Assembly (NCBI GenBank): GCA_003255065.1
Contig: QAOA01001251.1
Coordinates: forward strand, 1,069,424 to 1,133,423
Length of the DNA stretch: 64,000 nt
Reading direction: 5' to 3'
From: Cercis canadensis
Lineage: Eukaryota > Streptophyta > Magnoliopsida > Fabales > Fabaceae
In this document: positions 1 to 9,865 of the stretch, piece after piece
Layout of the letters: each line of letters opens with the position of its first letter
Numbering within the stretch: position 1 is the stretch's first letter
Notes under the pieces: generated by a model
Databases searched by the model: none
Seen by the model: the letters and a program-made list of their open reading frames with translations, nothing else
Told to the model about the DNA's origin: nothing
Made by a program: the position numbers and the translations under genes

Positions 1-215
1 AATAAATCAATTACTCTGAAAAAGTTAGCTTATATGAATACACTTATCACATGTATAATAAATGATGAATTATAATAGTTACATTAAGAAAATCAGAAAG
101 CATAACTGTCCTGTATAACAATGCAATATTCTGCAGCATGCAAATAACTACAATTCCTCAAATTAATTCACTGAACTTCCTTACAAGAAGAATATATTGC
201 ACATTCAGGGTTTAC

Positions 216-1379
216 CTCTGGAAAATGCTTTGATGCCACCACTACAAGCACAGGTCTATTATTGACATCTAGACAGTCATGCACATATGCTTTTCCAGTT
301 TGAGCTACATCTTTGACGTCTTCTTCAGACAATTCAGATACACCAAATTCTTGACGCCATTTCTTATAGAGTAGAAGGAAAAATGAAAGGCATGTTAATC
401 TTTCAAGAATGCAAAAATTTAAATAAGTGAACACCGACTAAACTTTAAAATGTAGGGAACATTAGCGCCTTTAACTGTCTGCAAATTTGCGGATAATATT
501 TTATTCATATTTTGGTTTTGAACCTGCACCCTTATATTTTCACCACCCTTTCTTCTTGATTGAGCAGTGGGATTTACTTAAACCAGAATCATGAGAGTTA
601 ATTGTGGGCATAATTTCTATACTTGAATTATGTGAAGGATACAATGGCTTTAGTCAGCTTTGAAACAGCATCTTCAACGGAAAACTTTCGATCTTTCAGA
701 AACCAGAGTATCATATCCTCATCATCTCTTCCATTTTTACCTACAGGGAGGCTGTGGTGTTCTTTTTCAAGCTTCTCCTTCACTGCCAGAACCAGCTGCA
801 GAGTTTTAAAAGAGAAAGAATCAGTCAAAGGAAGAGGAGATTCAGTTATTTTATAAATACCTAATTTAGGCTCCATTTGATTCTAATCTAGATAAACCTC
901 TTTTTCGGTCTCTCGAAATCATAAAACAAATAAATTAAGCTCTTAGTTAATTAATCATTCAAATGGAGCTTCGTTTTCTACTTGCCCGCAGTCAAATTGG
1001 AAAAGAAAGTGAACACAAGAATCTTAAAACTGGAATACTTGGTTTTTCTGAGATGCGTATTCCGGCAATATTCACCTTGTAAACCTAAGCTAAGCTAATG
1101 ATTCATCGAAGTTCGAAATTATAAAGAGAAACAAGTAGCTCGCAAACTAGAAAGAGCATCCAAAACCTCTCCATTGCCAGATTAAAGTTACTGGTGCTAC
1201 GGTTTGAGCTACCAAGCAATGCGTTGTTGCACTGGAAATACTAGTAATACCTTACGCGATTCATTGGATTCCACCATACTGCTACAAATGGGAAATTTGC
1301 ATATTGGGCGAGTGGTTCTAAAGCAAAGGTTTGAAGCAACCAATGGATTTCCAAAACTTGGGCACAGAAGCAGTGCCAT
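216..1379 (-). CDS. CRAL-TRIO (SEC14-like) domain protein, plastid-targeted, 5' exons only
   Basis: Three exons on the minus strand, all joining in phase 0: 1251-1379 (43 codons, starts [15 protein letters not shown]), 643-795 (51 codons) and 216-362 (49 codons); the gene continues off the left edge. The N-terminus is rich in Ser, Cys, Leu and Arg and poor in acidic residues, so it looks like a chloroplast transit peptide. The second exon carries the CRAL-TRIO N-terminal helix region ([15 protein letters not shown], then [16 protein letters not shown]), and the third begins the lipid-binding fold ([16 protein letters not shown]). Such proteins bind and move phospholipids or other hydrophobic ligands. 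Splice sites are canonical: donor AAG/GTATTA, acceptor CTGCAG, donor ATT/GTATCC, acceptor ATAAG, donor GAG/GTAAAC. The 3' half with the ligand pocket lies outside the window, so the precise subfamily cannot be set. Confidence 0.75.
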
Positions 1380-1380
1380 T

Positions 1381-3520
1381 TTCTGATTGATTGGGTATCC
1401 GCTTCTCCAACTTGCGCTACTCTTCTAAATTCTAAGCGCTTTGCTGGAGAGCTTAGCTTAGCTTACTGAGGGTGACTGGGTGAGGGCCCCAGACGGTTTG
1501 GGTGCCTTTGTCTGTTTGTCCTCAACTTCGTATTTTTTATCTTGGTTTAAATGTAATGCAGTTATTTTATAGTTTAAATAAATTTTAAATTAGATTTTTA
1601 TAATTGTTTTTTGTTTGATATTTTTATTAATTTTTTTTAATTGAGTCTATGTTATCCTTGTAATTATAATTTCGTCAATTTAGTATTAACATAACAAATG
1701 ACTTATCTATATGGTAATAAAAGAAATTGACGTAATATTAAAGTGACAAAAAAATTATCATCTCATCAAATTTTAGCTTAAAAAAGTACACAAAAAAAAT
1801 TAATAAGGTGATAATTTTTATGTCATTCTGGCATCATGTCAATTTCTTTTATTGTCACATAGACAAGTCATTTGTCATGTCAACACTAAACTTATAGATT
1901 TATAACTAGAGAATATGACATGACTCAATTAAAAAAAATTTAAACTATAAAAATAATAAAAAAAAGTATAGAAATTTGATTTAAACTATAAAAATATGCA
2001 GTATATTTAAACCTTTTTTTTCACAAGGACAGCTGACAAAATTATTGTTTGGTGTTAGGAGTTAAGAAGAAAAAATAATTTAGTTTTAAAGTTTGGGAAA
2101 TGTTTAATTTCGTTTTGAAATGTTTAAAATAATATGTGATTATTTTGTTAGCATTAATTCAATTTATTATTATTATTTTTCTATGGGTCACATGGGACGC
2201 TATGTTGGGCTCTGATATATTATACCAATCACGGGCCACTTTTGGACCCAATAATAGTGGTAGCATTACCCCAATTGTCTTTTCGAGAAAAAAAAAAAAA
2301 GCCCAACTGCCTTCAAAATGTCCAATACAATTACAACGAAGGTGTTAAGACAAAAAAAAAAAATTACTTCCCCCCATTCAAACTCCGACTTGCTCTGATA
2401 AGAAAGTCATTAACATGTTGTCGTACGTCGTACACTAACTAATTTAGTTGTCTCCCAATAAAAAAGACTGTCCCATGTGCCCCTTCCTTCTTTCAAGCGT
2501 GTCATGCATTCACTTATTATTGTATTAATTAATTAATGGCAAATCGCAAGTTGCTTAACAGTGATATCACTTGAATAAGAAAATGTTTTTTTCTCGTATC
2601 ATTTAAAAAAGTGACAAAATAATGATATAACTATATAAAACGGATCAAGTTTAAATTTGAATGATAATAATTTTAATTTTATATAACTTAAATTAACAGT
2701 AACTATGTCAGGGTGAAAATAGAGTCTTCCCCCTGTTTTTGTTTTCTTTTTTTTTAAAAAAAAAAAAAATCTCCATTCTCTGGGAAAAAACTCTTTACCA
2801 ATTGTCTTTTCAAGAAGCTACCTTTCATTCTTGAAGAACTGCACACCGAGGATATTTAATTGTCTTGTCCACACCAAAACCTTTAACCTGCTAACGAGTA
2901 CTATTTTACATTCCTGTCGCTTTCCTTTTCAGTGCATTTAAGTGAAGTCCATGATGATCAAGGGTGAAAGAGAAGGGGTGGCTACAAAACATTGTGAATA
3001 TGTTGGAAAGAAGAATACATTCTGATTTGGACACGAAAGGCCAAGTGGTGAGTGGCATCTATACTATGGGCATTCTGACTACAGATAGAGCATAGCATTT
3101 ATGCAGTTTTGTTGACATCAACAAGGTAAATGTATTCAAATCATGTTAAACAGTCACTTAATCTATTGATTTAAGAAATTAGCTAATTGTCAAAGTGTAA
3201 TTTCAATATTTTTTAGTTCAATTCCGTTTTTCATGAATCTGACCTTTGAAATGAAGACCAAATGTTGAGTCTACAATATGCTATGTCATTAGGGTGTATT
3301 CTTAAAAACATGATTTCAATATTATTAGTACTGTAACATTCACCTGACATTGAAGAAAAGGAAGAACAATATTGAACAAAGTATATCCTGTGTGCATAGT
3401 CTTAACTCTTATATTTTTCTTTTCCATGCTATAGTCTTTAAGTTGTTAACTCCCGATGTATGTTGGTGAATGGTGATTAGCATGCATGCTGACATGGATG
3501 TTAAAATGGCTCCGGCAATG
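1381..3520. other. intergenic, no gene seen
   Basis: AT-rich spacer between the 5' end of the CRAL-TRIO gene and the 3' end of the PUX10-like gene. It holds the foldback element at 1555-2010 and several poly-A/T tracts (about 2288-2300, 2352-2362, 2748-2770). I see no conserved coding exon here. Confidence 0.5.
1555..2010. mobile_element. foldback / MITE-like inverted repeat
   Basis: The left arm (about 1566-1790) reads as an imperfect reverse complement of the right arm (about 1795-2005). Shared landmarks in both arms are TTTAATTGAGTC, then CAAATGACTT(A/G)TCTAT, then AATAAAAGAAATTGAC, in the same order. Almost the whole element is inverted repeat with a very short centre, as in foldback MITEs derived from a DNA transposon. 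No coding capacity. Exact ends and target-site duplication were not resolved. Confidence 0.65.
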
Positions 3521-3824
3521 TCACATAGGCTCAAGGAAGAGGCTAGCTTTAGGATGCAAGGCAGCATCTTTGAGAGTCATTCTCATCTGATCCACATCAT
3601 ACACTCTTCTAGGGAAGTTTGATATTAATCTGTAGTTCCCAATTCCCTGCAGGCCTAATGAATCAATGTATGTAAAAATGGACTGGATTTTATCTGTGCA
3701 CAGAAAACTCTGCTCTCTTCTTTCTCCATTTGGAAACCTGATCAGTATCTGCAACATCAATAATTGAAAAACACATTTTAAGACAATCTGACACGCTTAT
3801 AATCTTGTTCAGTAACCGTAAAGT

Positions 3825-3872
<48 letters not shown>

Positions 3873-5119
3873 CCTGTGTGGCCTGAGACTCGCCACCCCT
3901 TGTTGCGATCCCTTTGAGTTGGTTTTCCTTTGTAATGGTACACTCATTCACTTTATTGGGCTGTTTACTGACAGAATCGTTCCTCAGCTTCTCATAATTT
4001 CTTGTGTTGGGAGTTTCTACTGGTACCCGAACTCTCTCTCTTGAAGGTAAATTCTTAAGTCTTTCTGTTTCCTACATTAAGCAAGACTATTGTTTAATTG
4101 TTCATCAAAAGAAAAAAAAGAATGTTAATTCAATGTAAGCATGGCATTACAACGTAAAGAGGTACAACTAGAAACCTTGTCCTTTTGCAAAGCAACAAGA
4201 TATGCAGCGTCTTGTTCTTCTCTTAGTTGACGGTCTGCTCGAATCCTCTCTTCCTGCTGACGTTCTGCTCTGATATTTTCTTCGTGCCTAGGTTGAGCAC
4301 TTCCAAAAGCCACCCCTTGCTCTTCTGTTGTTCTCTGTAGAATCGCCACCAGCTCAGCTGGTGAAACTGGCCCCTCTATCTGCACATACACAAAGTGACA
4401 AAATAGAGAAAAAGTCAAAAACTGCTTTACCCTGTTTAGTTTAGTAGAATTTCATGTTGTCCTAATTCCTAAATAATTTATATTATAACAGAAACTGAGA
4501 AAGTTCTCAAATTTAAGCGATTAAGCTTCCATAAGAATAGGCATGAACATGATAATAAATCTAAGTTGTTAACCTGTTGCAGCACTGTTATGGTATCACC
4601 AGGAGCAGGGGCTATGACAGCGCAACAGGGGAAGCTAGAAGGGCGTAGAGTTGCTACCATTTGAAGTCCTTCTCCTCTATCTGCAAGTGCTCCCCAGCAC
4701 ACGAAATTAACATCAAGAAACTGCGTTACTAGCTCCGAACACAGTGTCACGCTGCAGAAAATGTGGGTAAAAGGGTGTTCTGGTGAGTGCAGGTACATGA
4801 ACATGAATTTTTTGTCTTGCTCTGCCAACTTGAGAGCCTCCATGAAACGGCAAGCATAGAAGAATGGATGGGTGGTGTTGTATTGCTGCTCGAAACTCTC
4901 CAAAAAAGCCCATTCCTCTGGAAGAATATGGGGATCCTGTGGTAGTGGAGGCAGAAGAGGCTGCACTTGGAAACTTGAGGGTACGTGTTGATTTCTTCTT
5001 CTTCCTATTCCAATGAAGCTCATACCATCATCAATTGCTCTTGAAAAACCCCCCATAATACTTCGAGGAAGGCTTACCATCCTGCGAACAATCCCGTGAT
5101 CCCTCGTCGCTGATGACAT
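3521..5119 (-). CDS. PUX10-like UAS-UBX domain protein (CDC48 adaptor), 391 aa
   Basis: Four exons: 4574-5119, 4176-4379, 3874-4071, 3521-3748; all junctions phase 0. Residues about 60-185 form a UAS thioredoxin-like domain (MFMYLHSPEHPFTHIFC, FVCWGALADRGEG); about 205-255 is a charged coiled coil (ERQQEERIRADRQLREEQDA); 317-391 is a UBX domain (ILIRFPNGERREQ) with the CDC48-docking loop NFPRRVYD at about 360-367. Plant PUX10 and animal FAF2/UBXD8 use these parts to recruit CDC48/p97 to lipid droplets and ER. Arabidopsis PUX10 is longer, with an N-terminal UBA domain that I do not see here; the N-terminus instead starts MSSATRDHGIVRRM. I chose that ATG by similarity, but the same frame stays open upstream to an ATG at 5293, so the start is uncertain. 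Intron 3 begins inside a microsatellite. Confidence 0.85.
3826..3872. repeat. (CA)n(TA)n compound microsatellite at a splice donor
   Basis: Plus strand (CA)n from about 3828 to 3858 passing into (TA)n to 3872. It sits in intron 3 of the PUX10-like gene; on the coding strand the donor GT is the first dinucleotide of GTATATATATAT, followed by (TG)n. Confidence 0.9.
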
Positions 5120-6154
5120 TGTTCTATTTTTTATGGGGGAACAAAAAGAAAAAAGAAAATAGTGCCTGCAAATTGTTCTTGCAGCACTAACATAAGAATG
5201 GCGATAATTTGTAGAGTCCAAAAGAGAGTTGTTATCATCAAAAGATTCAAAAGGGTTAACCATCTTCCTAACGCCTTTTTTTTTGTCTTCCATTTAAGAG
5301 GTGCAGAAGATTATGGAAGAATGTTTAGATGCCATTTCTCTTTTTCTTTCTTGGACAAAGTTTAAAGAAGATTCTTTGCTTATGGCTAAATCTGCCGTTA
5401 ATTTTGTCAGTGCTACATCAATTCATTGACCTAGATAGGGAATATCAAGCAATGGTGAATATGGTAGGATCAAATTCATTCTTCTCCTACCTTTGCATTT
5501 CAATATTCCAAAGTAAAAGTAGAGGAATGTACCTTATGTACACTGCACTTTTACCCTGTAATGTTGATTCCCGCTTTGATATAAATCTGACTCTGGCGTT
5601 TATGCTTAGCTGGTCCAAAGCAACATCAACAGACGTAAAAATTTAATTGACATGATTCCTTTTGTTTATAAAGGGTAAGATTATGAGGAGAGATATACTA
5701 GTCCTTTATTCCATAGCTTCCAATAGAAAAAAAATTCTATATGATCTCTAATAGTCTGAATTGTATCATCATTGATATCAGTACCAACCGATAAACATAG
5801 TTGTAAAGGGAACACCGGCTTTTTTATTTCAATTTATCTTTTTATTTTTTTGTTCCAGTTGGAATTTAGCAGGGTATTGCATTGTTGATACTGCTTTACA
5901 AAACATGGTCAAGATTAGTGTACAAAAGTAAGTTGTCTCTAATTATTGCTCTGTACAAGGCCAAAAAAAAAAAAAAAGACATTGTTGTTCTGTATGACTC
6001 TGATACTTTTTTAGTGGAATGTAACTTTTTGAATATTTCATCCTTGTTTTCCATGCTTATAAATAAAATCCACTAAATAACTATTTCAACTCCATAACAA
6101 GTCAGTGATCGAACCACACTTGCTATTTTCTTCAATGTATAATTAGTAGTCGCT
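5120..6154. other. intergenic, promoter side of the PUX10-like gene
   Basis: Contains the presumed 5' UTR and promoter of the PUX10-like gene. A 105-codon open frame at 5329-5646 (+) shows no conserved motif and biased hydrophobic content expected from AT-rich DNA, so I do not call it. A poly-A tract lies at 5962-5976. Confidence 0.4.
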
Positions 6155-6622
6155 CTAGATTGTCAAATGTGGTGACAAAAGGCATTTTCTAGTGCTATTT
6201 GCACTTGAGTAGTTTTCGAGCATGTCTAAAGAGAGTTCCCGTAAAATTGCAAGTTGGGTTGGTGCGTATTCCTCTAATTCAAGCTCCATGTTTGCCTGCT
6301 GTAACTTTTTTGACATCCACATCGCACTGCGCAATAAGTGTATGAATAAATAACCCTATGGAAACCTGTGCTAGCTACCCTTCGAGCACTGGTTTGAACC
6401 CATGTGCATTCTAACAAAATAGCTTATTCTACTTAGTTTCAGAAGTTTATATTCAAGTGCCATTTAAAGGGTCCTAATTTTCAGTTTTTTATTACGTAGA
6501 GACTGTGGAAAGCAGTTAAAAATATTTGCCAAAGACATAACTCACATGGCTTCCACATTCACATCCGATGAACCATCACCATCTTCAACCTTCAAAGTAG
6601 GCACTAAGGCATATTGGCCTAC
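6155..6622 (-). CDS. two terminal exons of an unrecognised gene (or gene fragment)
   Basis: Exon 6546-6622 (25 codons plus 2 nt) has acceptor CATACAG and donor AT/GTGAGT; exon 6155-6326 has acceptor TTGCGCAG and completes the split Ile codon, then runs 56 codons to TAG. The joined frame is open across both and reads VGQYALVPTLKVEDGDG... then IAMWMSKKLQQANMELE, EEYAPTQLAILREL and finally SPHLTI-stop. The amphipathic, Leu/Glu/Lys-rich helix composition and perfect phase agreement look like real coding sequence, not chance. I do not recognise the family. Upstream exons were not found between 6623 and 9800: the best candidate donor (around 6873) fails on phase. It may be a 5'-truncated remnant or a gene with long introns. 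Confidence 0.45.
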
Positions 6623-9600
6623 CTGTATGCATAATGTTATGCAGGCACACACTCTTCTTAGACAATATACTCATTGGCCTTCCCATAATTGCCGCGTGCT
6701 TCTATCATATTTTTGGTTTAGGTGGTTGGTGACCTATGTATGAATAATGGGGCTGCATACTACAATTGCATATCTTTCAACTCTGCTTTTTCATGTAGTC
6801 ACTAAAAGTTTATGTTCCATTGAATAAAGGGATTGAGAAAGTAGCCAATAGGTTCAGACTCGAAGCACTCACCCCACTGAATGATCAGGAATTAAAAATG
6901 TGAAAAACTATAATTAGAATTTACCCACCTATCAGTCAGAGCTGCATAATCTTTTTTATGCATAGCTCCTTCACAATCTTCTAACCTATAATACACCACC
7001 ATGCCTGCCTCTCTCCAAAATCTTATTTTTTCTTTCCTTATTGAAACTCAACTGCAGGTGAATTACGTGTTGTTTTATTAGCTTCATGCTATTATGTACT
7101 GGTGATCTATTAAATATGAAGCATTGATACTGCATTGAATGTAAATCAGCATCTTTGGTACATTTTGACAAAAACAAGAACTGTATTATGGACAATCAAA
7201 GCAATGTCACCACTTTTAAGAGTCTTCAGTCATGAATATCAGCCCCACTTTCTGATTTCTAGTTATTTTTTTCTTCACCCTTTCTCTTTTTAAATTGGTG
7301 AGATGTTGATTCTTTTTATAAGCATGCCCAGCTGTGGCAGGCTTTTAGCAAAATCGAGCGAACTGATTTTATTATATATAGCTAATGCCATAAAATCAAA
7401 TTGCCTTTATGAAGAGAGGTTCTGGGAGTGCAATTTGTGCTAATAGAGAGAGTTTAAATTCAAACAAAGTTTGAACTTTAATACATATTCTTGTCTTTTT
7501 TTTTTCCCCATTCTTATCAAGGTTGTGGGGAATCAGTTCTCTACCCACTTTATTTAAGGTTGTGGTTTAGGAGTTAATAAATCTCTTAGCTGTTTTGTTT
7601 TAATGAGAGTGACTCACTGTGGACCAATATTCCTGGTGACTGCAACAGCTTATCTCTTAATTTTTTCTGGAGAAATTTGGTGACAGAGTGAGTGGGTGTT
7701 CGTGAAAAGAAGAGAGAAATAAAGAAAAGAATAGTCAATAGCAAGCAAAGGGGAGGAACTGTAAGTGGGAAGCAGCAGCATTGCCCTGTCACAACCCTAA
7801 AAAGATAATCAGTGTAAGGGCCCATGCTTTTGTGCTTCACAAACACACAAACTAGTTTAGTGGCCAACTCACAGCCCAAGGGAATTTTTACTAGGTTGCC
7901 AGATAGGAATATATCTTTCCAAACCCATTTGCACCATTCATTATATGCTATGGTAATTATTTAATGAATCAAAATGTTAAGATGGTAACATGCTGCCCTC
8001 TTAGCTATCTTGTAAATCATTCTTATCCTTTAGCACTTTTGAGGGGTTACTTTTCTCCTTTCAAGTTAAAGCATTTTTTTTTTTTTTTGGGTTGAAACTC
8101 TAACCTCGATCGCCAATATTTTTTTAGTGAAAACTTACGTGGTGTCACTGTCACCCTTATAATTTTGCACAACTGTAAATACAAAAATCATGTAATATAA
8201 ATTTTATCATGGAAGAAAAAGAAGAATTCCCATTTCAAAATCTTCTTTTCCTCATCAGAGAGTTTGGCAGAAAGTTATTCCTAAGTAACTACTACTAACA
8301 ACAGGGTCTCTGTTTCCCTTGATAAGTTGTCGGCACAGAGGCCATTGACTCATTTGACCATTACATCAGTTAAACAGTGCTCTACGTCAAACAGGACCAC
8401 TTATGTTAGCTGGGTAATTTTTAGTGAATGATTTATCTTCAGGGTTATAGGTATAACCCAACTCTAAAGTCAGAGAGTTACAAAAAAGGCATTAAGCTAC
8501 AACATGCACCCTTTGGTGTGGTAAAAACATCGTTAAAAATAAAAAATTTAGTTTTAATCCATTATCAGTTTTTTTTTTTTTAATAATTCAAACAAACTAA
8601 TTGGAATTATTGCTTCTTCAGCTACAATCATAATCTATAGGATTAAGGGGCCATAAGCTAAACGAATAAACAAACAAAAAGTAGCCACATTTGATCTAAA
8701 TGAGCTCCTAGAGTCCACTTAGGATAATTACGGTGACCCTTTTGATAATCAAGCTGATTATCCATATGGTCAAAAGAGGAATTGGGGTAATAGAAATTTA
8801 TGATTGTTTCTCATCATGATGACCTCTTGGATATAATTATTAGGTATGGCCCATAAAATTTGTTTGCTGTCCTGTATATCTGTGTCACTTTTACAGTTGA
8901 GGTAGCTCCATTATATCATTTCAATTGAGCCGTATTATTGCAATTAATACACAAGCAGAGGGAAGTAACACCAGGTGAGACAACATTCCGCGGCTTGGAA
9001 TTGGATGGCAGAACAGTTCAACGTGATAACTTTCAGATATAACAGGAAATCCAATGTGAAGCAAAATATTTACCTCACAGAACCTTTGTTTGCCATTTAA
9101 ATCCAGATAGAGAGGTGGGGAGGGGGGAGACAGAAGTGAAATGAATACTCTTCTTTGTTCTCCCCCACCACCACAATCTAAGGAAAGCATAAAATTGTGT
9201 ATGATATGAACTCATTTTAACCCCACAGACAATTTCTTTGGCCTACTTAGAAGTCAAAACCTTTTTTGTTTTTCTTTTGAATGCCAATAACTGTTTCAAA
9301 ACTCTGCTCCTGAATGCTAAGAGGCAAAGGGATAAAAGAAGAAGGAATCTGACATGGAATGATGGAAAACCCATGTCTCTCTCTTTCTCTTTTTTTCTTG
9401 AAATGCTAGAATATTTTATTCAATACAATTTCCTTGGAAGGTAAAACTTAAAAAGTAAAACTTGGAAAGTACTCCCCACCTATCCGGGTCTATTTTATGT
9501 GCTGGTGCCTGAATTTTCATGGCGTGGGAACACAAAAACAAGATCACTAGAATCTCTCTCTCTCTCTCTGTCTCTCTCTTTCTCTCTCCCTCTTTGGGAC

Positions 9601-9865
9601 AGGTTGGGAGGAGTTGTTTATAATTTGAAAACGTGAAGGCAGTTAACAAACTTGGTTTCTTCTTGGGCAGTTTCTTGTGTTTTTTATGGACATGAAGGGA
9701 TATTCAGGTTGCTGGACAAAACATAGGAATGAGCCATTTTTTGCAGCTCAGCACACAAGAAGACAACACCAATGCATACAAGCAAGTCCTGTTGCCCCAG
9801 AACAAACATTTACACAAAATCATTCTCTGAAATTGGCTGCTTCTATTTCCCAAAATGCTCCACCT
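6623..9865. other. no gene supported; upstream region of the neprosin gene
   Basis: AT-rich DNA with poly-T runs (8076-8088, 8570-8581). The open frame at 8921-9190 (-) is Pro/Ser-rich and not recognised. If the two exons at 6155-6622 belong to a complete gene, its remaining exons should lie here on the minus strand, but I could not identify them. The right end is the promoter of the neprosin-family gene and holds a (CT)n tract. Confidence 0.35.
9551..9593. repeat. (TC)n microsatellite in neprosin-gene promoter
   Basis: Interrupted CT repeat with a G and TT interruption about 270-315 bp upstream of the chosen ATG. CT-rich tracts of this kind are common near plant transcription starts. Confidence 0.85.

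Noticed and set aside
6380-6410. GGTTTGAACCC, like a tRNA/SINE B box
   Set aside because: No A box or cloverleaf could be built around it.
9677-9865. N-terminal extension of the neprosin-family protein from the ATG at 9677
   Set aside because: It would bury the signal peptide; the ATG at 9866 gives a normal secreted precursor.
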